IMG/VR virus record: IMGVR_UViG_3300035670_001455 | Coordinates: 1-20,564 of that record | Length of the DNA stretch: 20,564 bases | Strand: one strand, 5' to 3' | Origin: a virus | Shown: piece after piece, positions 1-5,713 of the stretch | How positions within the stretch are numbered: position 1 is the first letter of the stretch | Layout: the number at the start of each line of letters is the position of its first letter | Translations under genes and position numbers: made by a program | Notes under the pieces: model-generated | Database searches by the model: none | What the model saw: only the letters and a program-made list of their open reading frames with translations | What the model was told of the DNA's origin: nothing

Positions 1-313
1 ATCCGCTGAGATATGTAAAGAGACTTGTCAAGAGTTTTTTCTCATCCAAAGTACAGATGGAGAATTTAACTCCGCTCAAAACATCCTCGCAGGCGACCGA
101 AACGATCTGCCCATGCCACCAGTAGAGTGGCGCCTTTTCGATCGCTTCCTGGCGCTTCTCTCGTCGGCTTTCTTCGATCTTGGCAGGGTCTTTGAGACGC
201 TTGTCAAACCCGCAATCAGCTTGCTCTAGGTGGGTTTTGGCGTCTGGCCGGACGCACGTTTCGATGTCATAGGCGACGACGATTTCGTTGGGACGGTTGA
301 GACTCTGAAACAT
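1..313 (-). CDS. DnaQ/PolB-like 3'-5' exonuclease, 5' part only
   Basis: The minus-strand frame opens at ATG 313-311 after a good Shine-Dalgarno (GAAGGAG, complement of 319-325) and stays open to the window edge, giving about 104 residues. The N-terminus reads IVVAYDIET, an exonuclease motif I of the DEDD superfamily; Asp16 and Glu18 would bind the catalytic metals. A KRLKDPAKIEE segment and then APLYWWHGQIVSVACED follow. This order matches the predicted PolB-related 3'-5' exonucleases of phages (DNA_pol_B_exo2-type), where a 'LKDP.KI' helix precedes 'PLYG.I..I'. It would trim or proofread DNA 3' ends in phage replication or recombination. It is the first gene of a leftward unit. Motifs II and III lie outside the window, so catalytic completeness is untested. 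Confidence 0.72.
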   Translation of the reverse strand, partial: MFQSLNRPNEIVVAYDIETCVRPDAKTHLEQADCGFDKRLKDPAKIEESRREKRQEAIEKAPLYWWHGQIVSVACEDVLSGVKFSICTLDEKKLLTSLFTYLSG

Positions 314-445
314 CTTATCTCCTTCATTGCTTCTCGGCTGTGTGGCACCATGCCCGACAATCCGATTGCGGAAACACTTTTAATTCAGTAGAGTCGGCTT
401 GTCAATATTTTTGTTCATCGAATGTCAAGAAAAGGCTATTGACAA
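314..445. promoter_or_regulatory. Divergent control region with TTGACA half-sites
   Basis: This gap separates the leftward exonuclease from the rightward early operon. On the minus strand, TTGACA (405-400) and TAAAAG (382-377) are 17 bases apart, a fair sigma70 promoter for the exonuclease. TTGTCAAT (399-406) and ATTGACAA (438-445) form a perfect inverted repeat, and a third half-site TGTCAA sits at 423-428. The plus-strand TTGACA at 439-444 could be a rightward -35 with a weak -10 TAAACA (462-467). That promoter would lie inside the first annotated gene, so its start would then be wrong. The half-sites recur in the second divergent region near 9483, which suggests an operator. Confidence 0.5.
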
Positions 446-823
446 ATGAGGGTGTGGAAACTAAACAAGGACGGGTCGATAACGATCGCCGGGATGCATG
501 AGAGTTATGCGCAGGGGCAATACCGAAACATCATGCCCGCGTGGATAACCGACGCGCCGACCAAGCAGGATTTCGACGACTGGGCATCAAGGGTTCCGAG
601 GCCCAGCGATAACTTCAAAGTAAGAAAGGATTTCGACTATGGACTCTACTATCGGTCAATTGCTGGGATTGGAGACGGATGGATCTGGGGAAGTGAGCAC
701 AGCGAGCATTCGATCGCGCCCCAAGCGGATTCGCTCATTAAGTATCTGCGAGAAGCTAACCGGGAGCGTGGTGTTCAACACGACGAGTGTGTCGGCTGCG
801 GCGAGGATGTTGGGGATCAGTAA
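446..823 (+). CDS. Unknown early protein, 125 aa
   Basis: First rightward frame. Residues 1-70 (MRVWKLNKDGSITIAG..., ITDAPTKQDFDDWASR) read like a normal soluble protein with no recognised domain. The ATG directly follows a TTGACAA element, and only a weak AAAAGG lies upstream, so the start is uncertain; an ATG at 494 is an alternative. The last 185 bases overlap the next gene in another frame, which is unusually long. The C-terminal CVGCG is Cys-rich but may be only a by-product of that overlap. I assign no function. Confidence 0.5.
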   Translation: MRVWKLNKDGSITIAGMHESYAQGQYRNIMPAWITDAPTKQDFDDWASRVPRPSDNFKVRKDFDYGLYYRSIAGIGDGWIWGSEHSEHSIAPQADSLIKYLREANRERGVQHDECVGCGEDVGDQ

Positions 824-950
824 GGACACATTGTACCACCTCTATTGGCGTGCGCATAAGAAAGGAGTTTCGGAAGGCTACCCGAGGGGCGAGTACATGA
901 TCAAGTTCAACACCATCTCATGTCCGTCTTGCGGAGAAAGGATTCTGTGA
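639..950 (+). CDS. Small helix-turn-helix protein with C-terminal CxxC
   Basis: 103 residues, ATG preceded by AGAAAGGA. After a basic segment (SIRSRPKRIRS) comes a probable helix-turn-helix near residues 50-75: SVSAAARMLGISKDTLYHLY has the alternating pattern of AraC/Fis-like HTH units. The end, CPSCGERIL, carries one CxxC pair. It probably binds DNA and may regulate the early operon or the shared TTGACA half-sites; that link is inference. The stop overlaps the start of the RuvC-like gene (TGATG), so the two are translationally coupled. It overlaps the previous gene by 185 bases, and this frame looks the more convincing of the two there. Confidence 0.6.
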   Translation: MDSTIGQLLGLETDGSGEVSTASIRSRPKRIRSLSICEKLTGSVVFNTTSVSAAARMLGISKDTLYHLYWRAHKKGVSEGYPRGEYMIKFNTISCPSCGERIL

Positions 951-1450
951 TGCTCTATATCGGCATTGATCCCGGTCTTCATGGCGCCATTGCTGCGATC
1001 AACGCGACGGATGTGATCGGCGTGTGGGATATGCCAGCAGGGAAGGGTTATCCTGAGCCGTATGAAACGTGGAAGCTTATCGACTCTATCGTCGGTGATA
1101 ACGAGTTTCACATCGCCATCGAGCAGACGCAGACGAGGCCGGGGCAGGGTGTGGTTGCGTCCCATAGGTATGGGATCGGTTTTGGTGTGTTGATGGGGAT
1201 CGCATACGCGCTAGAGCCGAAGTCTATCAGGACGATCTACCCGAAGGTCTGGCAGTACCCTACTTGGTCATCGTGGGGCGGGCACATGACAGAGGACGAC
1301 GACACGAAGAAGAAGACGCACCAGGCGATGAGGCGGGCTTGGCCAGCGATGTATGTTCAGGAAATGCTAGTGACGGTAAACGGCAAGCTGATCGACGGTC
1401 GATCAGATGCTTTGGGAATAGCTACTTGGTGTAGAGAGGTGAATAGATGA
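950..1450 (+). CDS. RuvC-like Holliday junction resolvase
   Basis: 166 residues from ATG 950, chosen over an upstream in-frame ATG at 920 because GGAGAAAGG sits just before it and it overlaps the preceding stop. The RNase H-like fold is recognisable. LYIGIDPGLHGAIAA holds the first catalytic Asp (residue 7), IAIEQTQTRPGQG holds Glu58, and KLIDGRSDALGIA provides the last acidic pair (Asp149, Asp153). Length matches phage and bacterial RuvC (about 160-175). It would cut four-way and branched DNA during phage recombination and clear branches before packaging. Its stop overlaps the next gene (ATGA). Confidence 0.85.
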   Translation: MLYIGIDPGLHGAIAAINATDVIGVWDMPAGKGYPEPYETWKLIDSIVGDNEFHIAIEQTQTRPGQGVVASHRYGIGFGVLMGIAYALEPKSIRTIYPKVWQYPTWSSWGGHMTEDDDTKKKTHQAMRRAWPAMYVQEMLVTVNGKLIDGRSDALGIATWCREVNR

Positions 1451-1632
1451 TCCGCTTTTTTCTCGGCTGTATTTTCATGATGGGAGTTTGTTTCTCATGG
1501 ATACACTACAGGTTCGCGCCTCAGCAAACGCTGTTTGAGGTCGAGCTGATGAAGTGCCGGGCAGATCAGGAGCAAATGGTTTTGCAGTATGCGTCAATCA
1601 TCGCTGAGGTTGCGAATGTCTATCATAATTAG
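1447..1632 (+). CDS. Small inner-membrane protein, 61 aa
   Basis: Starts in an ATGA overlap with the RuvC-like gene, with GAGGT just upstream. Residues 2-19 (IRFFLGCIFMMGVCFSWI) form a single hydrophobic membrane segment. About 40 residues follow, mildly helical and charged (FEVELMKCRADQEQMVL). I recognise no family. One N-terminal anchor plus a short helical tail is seen in i-spanins, superinfection-exclusion peptides and host-takeover miniproteins, and nothing here decides between them. Confidence 0.65.
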   Translation: MIRFFLGCIFMMGVCFSWIHYRFAPQQTLFEVELMKCRADQEQMVLQYASIIAEVANVYHN

Positions 1633-1843
1633 CGGCGTGCTATACGTCTGCCTTGCCGCGGCGCAACAAGATCCCTGCGAGTACCACGAGCCGGAACATG
1701 GGTTCGGCCATGTCGCCTATTCGCGGTCGATGCCGTTCTTCGATCTGGCGCGGGAGGCATTGGCTGAATGTGAGGTTGTTCATGGGGAAGATCAATGCGA
1801 GCTGAGTTGCTGGGAGAGCAGGGAGGTGAACCATGTTGAGTAA
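1616..1843 (+). CDS. Small protein with signal peptide, 75 aa
   Basis: ATG 1616 is chosen over 1589 because GAGGT (1606-1610) lies five bases before it. The N-terminus MSIIISGVLYVCLAAAQQ looks like a Sec signal peptide with a likely cut after AAA. The mature part of about 55 residues has four Cys (CEY, CEV, QCELSC), which suits disulfides in the periplasm. No lipobox is visible, so a Rz1-type o-spanin reading is weak. It overlaps both neighbours out of frame. A secreted Cys-containing miniprotein in an early operon could act in the envelope, for example by blocking superinfection, but this is inference. Confidence 0.6.
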   Translation: MSIIISGVLYVCLAAAQQDPCEYHEPEHGFGHVAYSRSMPFFDLAREALAECEVVHGEDQCELSCWESREVNHVE

Positions 1844-2369
1844 GGTAGATGATATTAAACAGCGAATGGTCGAAGCCGGTTTTGCGGGAGACATCGTAGC
1901 TTATTGTGAAAACCTTGAAAATAAGATCAAACGCCTCCGCGCCGAACTCCACGACACACAGATACTCGCCGATCAGCGCAACAGCTACCGTGGCGCGTTG
2001 CATGACAAGATAGCGGAGTGTGATGAGCTTAAGAAGGAGCTTGCCGCCAATTCTACATTGCAACCTGAGATCCTTGAGTGGATAAAGTCTCGTCCAGCCG
2101 AGAGTGAGCATATTAAAGCTATAGTCGAGGAGAATGAAAAACTAAGGAAGGAGCTTGATTTTATGAAGGCCGCTACTTGTGTTGGTTTCTCTGATCCTAG
2201 GCTTGATGGGATGCCTTCACGAAAGCTAATTGACGATATGGTTTATTGCCTTGAGCAAGCTAGTTTTGGACTTCCGAATCCTAACGGCCATAGTGACCAA
2301 GCGGAAATAGATGCGGAAAATTCATTGAAATGGCTCCGACGGATGTGCGATGCGGGAGGTGAATCGTGA
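1833..2369 (+). CDS. Coiled-coil protein, 178 aa, unknown role
   Basis: Starts at ATG 1833 behind a strong GGGAGGTG. Two heptad-rich stretches are visible: residues about 24-70 (ENLENKIKRLRAEL..., CDELKKELAA) and about 88-112 (ESEHIKAIVEENEKLRKELDF). The C-terminus WLRRMCDAGGES ends in the same DAGG coding block found at several other gene ends in this operon. The N-terminal coil resembles that of the gene at 3143 (KRLRAEL versus RRLRAEL), so the two may be diverged relatives. Function unknown. Confidence 0.7.
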   Translation: MLSKVDDIKQRMVEAGFAGDIVAYCENLENKIKRLRAELHDTQILADQRNSYRGALHDKIAECDELKKELAANSTLQPEILEWIKSRPAESEHIKAIVEENEKLRKELDFMKAATCVGFSDPRLDGMPSRKLIDDMVYCLEQASFGLPNPNGHSDQAEIDAENSLKWLRRMCDAGGES

Positions 2370-2509
2370 GCAAAACGCATAAATGGGTTTACGACCCTAC
2401 AATCAAAAGCAAGTGGAAATGCGCCCCTCATCGCTGCGTTCGTTGCGGGATGATTGTCATGATGTACGCCTATTTCAAAGTTGGACCGTGTACGGGAGGC
2501 AACAAATGA
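2366..2509 (+). CDS. Zinc-ribbon-like miniprotein, 47 aa
   Basis: A GTG start at 2366 overlaps the previous stop (GTGA) and follows GGGAGGTG. The product MSKTHKWVYDPTIKSKWKC... contains CAPHRCVRCG, a tight C-x2-H-x-C-x2-C cluster that could bind one zinc ion. Such miniproteins are common in phage early operons and usually uncharacterised. Its end carries another CGGGAGG-type ribosome site for the next gene, with a further ATGA overlap. Confidence 0.6.
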   Translation: MSKTHKWVYDPTIKSKWKCAPHRCVRCGMIVMMYAYFKVGPCTGGNK

Positions 2510-2919
2510 AACTACCTAACAACCTGTTCCCAGAATTCGACAACCCAGACGAGATTCACCTGCTACCGTCAGCGGGTTATATGACGTACGACGATGCGAT
2601 GAAATATGCTGCCGATAATGGAACACGACTCCCAACGAAGGAGGAACTGAACTATCTGATCGCAGTCGGAAAATTGAAGGCTGGTGATGGCGATATGTGG
2701 TCCTCCTCGGTCAATTCCTTCTTCCGTGACAACGCGTGGTACTTCTACAGCTACTACGGCAGCGTCAGCAGCGACGTCCGTAGCGACACGATCGGCGCGC
2801 GTTGTGTCGGTCGCCCCTGCGCTAATACCTTTCCCGCTGCGAGCGAAGCGAAGCCGGACAGGGCAGTCGAGTTGCTGGAGAGGATTGCTAATTCGCTTGA
2901 GGAGCTTTGCAAACGATGA
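2506..2919 (+). CDS. DUF1566-like C-type-lectin-fold protein, possible hypervariable target
   Basis: 137 residues from ATG 2506, which overlaps the previous stop as ATGA and has CGGGAGG upstream. The order YMTYDDAMKYAADNGTRLPTKEEL (residues 25-48), WSSS (65-68), NAW (76-78), then GARCVGR (97-103) is the signature of DUF1566/Lcl-type formylglycine-enzyme or C-type-lectin folds. Residues 104-137 form a helical tail (AVELLERIANSLEEL). In this family the segment between WSSS and R.V is often the variable region of diversity-generating retroelements. Here 19 of the 25 codons from residue 75 to 99 are GAC, AAC, TAC, TTC, AGC, GGC, GTC or ATC, all reachable from AAC by changing A. No signal peptide is present. 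No reverse transcriptase or template repeat was found in the window. Confidence 0.7.
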   Translation: MKLPNNLFPEFDNPDEIHLLPSAGYMTYDDAMKYAADNGTRLPTKEELNYLIAVGKLKAGDGDMWSSSVNSFFRDNAWYFYSYYGSVSSDVRSDTIGARCVGRPCANTFPAASEAKPDRAVELLERIANSLEELCKR

Positions 2920-3149
2920 TGGCAGAAGAACGAATCAAAGAGATCATTGACGGATTGGTTCTGGAACTCATCGATGAAATCAGGCGCATGAGAGGTTGTG
3001 TTTCCGCATTCATCGACAAAGCAGAACATCCTGAGTGGTGCGATTACATGGTGTGTCACAACCGTCGTCCGTGTAGTTGCGGCCTGCGGAGACTGGCCGA
3101 TGAATTTGGATTGAGGCGTTTGGCCGATGCGGGAGGTGAACCATGTTGA
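2916..3149 (+). CDS. Small Cys-rich protein, 77 aa
   Basis: Starts at ATG 2916 (ATGA overlap; GAGGAG at 2899-2904), with a second ATG at 2919. An N-terminal helix (ERIKEIIDGLVLELIDEIRRM) is followed by WCDYMVCHNRRPCSCG, a Cys/His cluster that may bind zinc. The end LADEFGLRRLADAGGEPC contains a short internal repeat of RRLAD and the recurrent DAGG block. Unknown function. Confidence 0.6.
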   Translation: MMAEERIKEIIDGLVLELIDEIRRMRGCVSAFIDKAEHPEWCDYMVCHNRRPCSCGLRRLADEFGLRRLADAGGEPC

Positions 3150-3463
3150 GTGAAGAACGAATTGAAAAGCTAGAAATCCTCGCCGGAACACACGTCGGAC
3201 TAGCACGAAACGAGGTTCGTGAGGTTCTGGCTGAAATCCGCCGCCTCCGTGCTGAGCTGGAAGCAAACAAGTCAGCATTAGAAGCGGCTCGCTCTCATGT
3301 AATCAAACTCAATGCAGAACTGTTCCGGTATCGGGATGGGATTCCTGATAAACAGCATATCCGTGACGCAGAAATGGAATTGGCATTTTCACCGATGCAC
3401 GACATTGTTCGCAGTTGGCTTAGAAGTGTGTCTGATATGGTGGTTAATGATGCACGTTTATAA
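3143..3463 (+). CDS. Coiled-coil protein, 106 aa
   Basis: ATG 3143 follows a GGGAGGTGAACC leader that is identical, through the first codons, to the leader of the gene at 1833. Residues 1-60 are almost wholly helical and heptad-like (VREVLAEIRRLRAELEANKSALEAA...). The rest (SPMHDIVRSWLRSVSDMVV) is amphipathic. It is probably a relative of the 1833 gene or shares its N-terminal module. Function unknown. Confidence 0.65.
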   Translation: MLSEERIEKLEILAGTHVGLARNEVREVLAEIRRLRAELEANKSALEAARSHVIKLNAELFRYRDGIPDKQHIRDAEMELAFSPMHDIVRSWLRSVSDMVVNDARL

Positions 3464-3671
3464 TTTTTTCTCTCATGACGGCTATTCTGTTGTTCAGGAT
3501 ATCAATGGATCTCTGTTAAATGGAGGTGCCTGTTTTCTCGAATACAAAACCAAGGATGATGATCTTTGGATGCTGGCAGAGAAAGGATTTACACCACCTA
3601 ATGCGATTAGGTTTCGCGTGAAGAGAGAAGATGGCGCAATCCGACTTAGCAATGCGGGAGGTGGGAAGTGA
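3447..3671 (+). CDS. Unknown small protein, 74 aa
   Basis: Two adjacent ATGs (3447, 3450) lie within the end of the preceding gene and are preceded by a weak GGTGG. The frame stays open further upstream, but that part is the shadow of the previous gene. The protein (YNFFSHDGYSVVQDINGSLLNG..., DDDLWMLAEKGFTPP) looks like a small beta-rich domain. It ends with LSNAGGGK, the DNA version of the shared GATGCGGGAGGTG junction. No family recognised. Confidence 0.55.
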   Translation: MMHVYNFFSHDGYSVVQDINGSLLNGGACFLEYKTKDDDLWMLAEKGFTPPNAIRFRVKREDGAIRLSNAGGGK

Positions 3672-3859
3672 ACAATCAGATGTGGAAGATTCAAGTCCTA
3701 GTTCAGATGATCGCCGCCATGAAACATAGTCTTGGCCTGACAAACGAGGAAACAGTCGCTGGCTTGCTGATTGTTCAAAAGCGATTGCTTGGCCACGCCG
3801 GAAGGGGGTTGGACGAGTTGATTGACTGTATAAAGGCCGATGCGGGAGGTGATGCGTGA
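3668..3859 (+). CDS. Unknown small helical protein, 63 aa
   Basis: GTG start at 3668 overlaps the previous stop (GTGA) and sits behind GGGAGGTG. The product is mostly helical (WKIQVLVQMIAAMKHSLGLTNEETVAGLLIVQKRLL) and ends CIKADAGGDA with the shared junction block. No recognised domain. Confidence 0.55.
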   Translation: MNNQMWKIQVLVQMIAAMKHSLGLTNEETVAGLLIVQKRLLGHAGRGLDELIDCIKADAGGDA

Positions 3860-4077
3860 GTAGAACAATAACAATAGACGAAAGCAAATCTCCAAAACCC
3901 TGGTGGCCGGGTGATAGCCGTGTGGAATTATTTATGGGCAATGTTCATGAAGCACTAGACAGGAACGGCATAACAGGTCAATCCCGTGTCGATATCTATA
4001 ATCGATGCTATGAAGCGGTTTATGCAGCTATCAAACACTATGCGAAAGAACCCAGCCCCGATGAGGTTAAGCCATGA
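3856..4077 (+). CDS. Unknown small protein, 73 aa
   Basis: GTG start at 3856, coupled to the previous stop and driven by GGGAGGTG at 3844-3851. An ATG at 3852 is closed at once by a stop, so GTG is the only sensible start. The product is soluble and acidic-to-neutral (WWPGDSRVELFMGNVHEALDR, RVDIYNRCYEAVYAAIKHYAKE). Function unknown. Confidence 0.55.
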   Translation: MSRTITIDESKSPKPWWPGDSRVELFMGNVHEALDRNGITGQSRVDIYNRCYEAVYAAIKHYAKEPSPDEVKP

Positions 4078-4253
4078 AGAAACGGAAGCCGAGGCCGTTC
4101 ATGTTGGGAGACACGCCGGAATATTGGTGCGGTCTTTGGGATGATAAAGAACGAGCTGTTATGTGTGCATGTGGCGCGTATGAAACAAAAGACCTCAAAC
4201 GCCTCCGCGACTGGCTGACCAAAGCGATTGAGTGGGTGGAGGATGGGAAATGA
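4074..4253 (+). CDS. Cys-containing miniprotein, 59 aa
   Basis: ATGA overlaps at both ends tie this short frame into the operon. A basic start (MKKRKPRPF) is followed by WCGLWDDKERAVMCACG, a possible metal site, and a C-terminal amphipathic helix (LKRLRDWLTKAIEWVE). The shape suggests a small zinc-binding protein of unknown role. Confidence 0.5.
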   Translation: MKKRKPRPFMLGDTPEYWCGLWDDKERAVMCACGAYETKDLKRLRDWLTKAIEWVEDGK

Positions 4254-4501
4254 GAATCGAGAAAAATGTTGCATACACCCAAGCGAAAAACTGTTGGTTG
4301 TGCATCCATGTCGGTACAAAAGCCTATTACATCGGACGACCGACGAAAGGCATGATGCGGCGCATTGAAGTAGCAACACCATTTCGATGGTTTCGTATTA
4401 CATGGAAAATGGTTGGTGTTGTTAAAATAGCTAGACCCGGCGAATTTGTCGGAGCGGCAAAGGAAGAATCTACACAAGAGGTATCAAATGATCAACCTTG
4501 A
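4250..4501 (+). CDS. Small basic protein, 83 aa
   Basis: ATG 4250 is preferred over GTG 4232 because it overlaps the previous stop and has GGAGG upstream (near 4239). The protein is basic and aromatic (CWLCIHVGTKAYYIGRP, RRIEVATPFRWFRITWKMVGVVKIARPGEF), which suggests a small beta-barrel or nucleic-acid-binding fold. I recognise no family. Confidence 0.5.
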   Translation: MRIEKNVAYTQAKNCWLCIHVGTKAYYIGRPTKGMMRRIEVATPFRWFRITWKMVGVVKIARPGEFVGAAKEESTQEVSNDQP

Positions 4502-4709
4502 AGAGCTTGAGAAATTGGCGAAGGAGTCTCTCATCGTGTGCTTTTCAAATGAAGATAAGTCATTCGTTCACTCGCCAGACACCATCCTTGCGCTCATCAA
4601 GGTGGTGAGGGCGGCTAGTGAGGTAGCTAGGGTAATCAAATACACACCAGATCACAAAGTGGCTTTTGCTCTTGAAATACTTGATGAAGCGCTGCGAGGT
4701 ATCGAATAA
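4488..4709 (+). CDS. Small helical protein, 73 aa
   Basis: ATG 4488 is chosen over 4446 because AGAGGT (4477-4482) precedes it at good spacing. Largely helical (LEELEKLAKESLIV, ALIKVVRAASEVARVI, KVAFALEILDEALRGIE). Overlaps the previous gene by 14 bases, and its stop overlaps the next start (TAATG). Unknown function. Confidence 0.55.
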   Translation: MINLEELEKLAKESLIVCFSNEDKSFVHSPDTILALIKVVRAASEVARVIKYTPDHKVAFALEILDEALRGIE

Positions 4710-5026
4710 TGAGCCGCGAATTTGGTGACTTTTCTGGTGGATACTTTCACAACAAAATCGACTCAGCAGCAAGCGACTGCCAAGAAGGCAGATGTAAACT
4801 CACGCAAATGTGGGGAGAGTTTTTGATGATCTTCTCCGATGTATCGTATGAGATCAGCAATTACGAGGCATCTGATTCCGGCCTCTACGCTCCCATCATG
4901 GAAAGCATCGCAAAGATCCCGGCCATGAAAAAGAAGTTATCAGAGATTGACGACTACCTAGACGATTACAAACGAGTGGCCGAGGAAGCCTTGAGAGAAT
5001 ACTGCCAGAAGAAGGATGAAAAATGA
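4709..5026 (+). CDS. Unknown acidic protein, 105 aa
   Basis: Starts at ATG 4709 within TAATG. The C-terminal half is helical and strongly charged (MKKKLSEIDDYLDDYKRVAEEALREYCQKKDEK). The N-terminal half has aromatic and acidic residues (FGDFSGGYFHNKID, MIFSDVSYEISNYEASD). No known domain. Its acid character contrasts with the very basic protein encoded next and coupled to it, so a binding pair is possible; that is speculation. Confidence 0.55.
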   Translation: MSREFGDFSGGYFHNKIDSAASDCQEGRCKLTQMWGEFLMIFSDVSYEISNYEASDSGLYAPIMESIAKIPAMKKKLSEIDDYLDDYKRVAEEALREYCQKKDEK

Positions 5027-5202
5027 AGCAATCAACACTCAGAAAAGCAGAGAAGAAGCGTCGCAAACTCAAGCGGCGAGCAGAGAGAAGTTTGTACTGG
5101 GAGAGGCAAAAGAGAGCTTCGATGGTGTACTACTTGGAAAGCGCTCCGTGGAGAGTTAGTAACAAGGATGTGAGAATTCAATTCGATGAAAAGCAAATTT
5201 AA
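5023..5202 (+). CDS. Very basic miniprotein, 59 aa
   Basis: ATGA-coupled to the acidic protein before it. About a third of the first 30 residues are Lys or Arg (LRKAEKKRRKLKRRAERS), then aromatic residues (LYWERQKRASMVYYLES). It should bind nucleic acid or an acidic partner. No family recognised. Confidence 0.5.
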   Translation: MKQSTLRKAEKKRRKLKRRAERSLYWERQKRASMVYYLESAPWRVSNKDVRIQFDEKQI

Positions 5203-5398
5203 CATCGAGATAGTATCTTCAAACGACACAAGTCATCTTCCACCGGGTGAGTGGGTTCGATGGGATGATGTCAAAAAGATCATCGAATGCGCTGAAGTTG
5301 TTGCTAATCAGTACAAGCACTATCTTGGTGCGAGTGTGGTTGGTGACTTGAATGTCGCAATTTACAGGCTTGTAAAGACCTTTGGAGATAGTAAATGA
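5186..5398 (+). CDS. Unknown small protein, 70 aa
   Basis: ATG 5186 lies 17 bases inside the end of the basic miniprotein gene, with AAGGATGTGAG upstream as a ribosome site. The product (KFNIEIVSSNDTSHLPPGEWVRWDDVKKIIECAEVVANQYKHYLG) looks like a compact soluble alpha/beta domain. No function can be assigned. Confidence 0.5.
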   Translation: MKSKFNIEIVSSNDTSHLPPGEWVRWDDVKKIIECAEVVANQYKHYLGASVVGDLNVAIYRLVKTFGDSK

Positions 5399-5457
5399 CC
5401 ACGTACGACACGATCGAATGGGCAAAGACTAGTCGCCCGCCTAGAGGAACTTCTTGA
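5395..5457 (+). pseudogene. Possible N-terminal fragment of the next gene, split by a frameshift
   Basis: An ATG at 5395 overlaps the previous stop (ATGA), as at most junctions here, and reads MTTYDTIEWAK before running into a stop at 5455-5457. One base further along, the frame reads ARLEELLEKEKELA and continues into the gene called at 5471. A single extra base near 5425-5430 would explain this. Alternatively it is a 20-residue peptide, and the real gene uses TTG 5471. Confidence 0.4.
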
Positions 5458-5470
5458 GAAGGAGAAAGAA

Positions 5471-5713
5471 TTGGCCATCCTAAAAACAGACTCCGTGACA
5501 TTCACACCACCAGGACGCGACGAGCTTCTTAACCTCGCGCAATCTGGCTACACCTTCCCGCGCCTCTCGGATCGCTATGATAAGTCGGTCGATTGGATCC
5601 GGCGTCAGGCGGCGCAATGGCCCGAGGTGATGGCGATCATTGTGGCAAACGGAAAGAAGCGCCACGCCCATCAACGCCCTTTCGCCAATGGAGGAAAGAA
5701 AATTGTCAAGTGA
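5471..5713 (+). CDS. Small HTH-like protein, start uncertain
   Basis: As annotated it begins at TTG 5471, eight bases after GAAGGAG, and gives 80 residues. Residues about 18-50 (RDELLNLAQSGYTFPRLSDRYDKSVDWIRRQAAQWPEVMAII) resemble a homeodomain-like HTH, so DNA binding is likely. The frame stays open upstream for a coiled coil (RLEELLEKEKELAIL) back to about 5399, which suggests a longer ancestral protein beginning at ATG 5395 with a one-base shift. The tail is basic (GKKRHAHQRPFANGGKK). Confidence 0.5.
   Translation: MAILKTDSVTFTPPGRDELLNLAQSGYTFPRLSDRYDKSVDWIRRQAAQWPEVMAIIVANGKKRHAHQRPFANGGKKIVK

Noticed and set aside
1447-1843. Rz/Rz1 spanin pair
   Set aside because: The first protein is too short and lacks a long coil, and the second has no lipobox. 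Kept only as a possibility in the findings.
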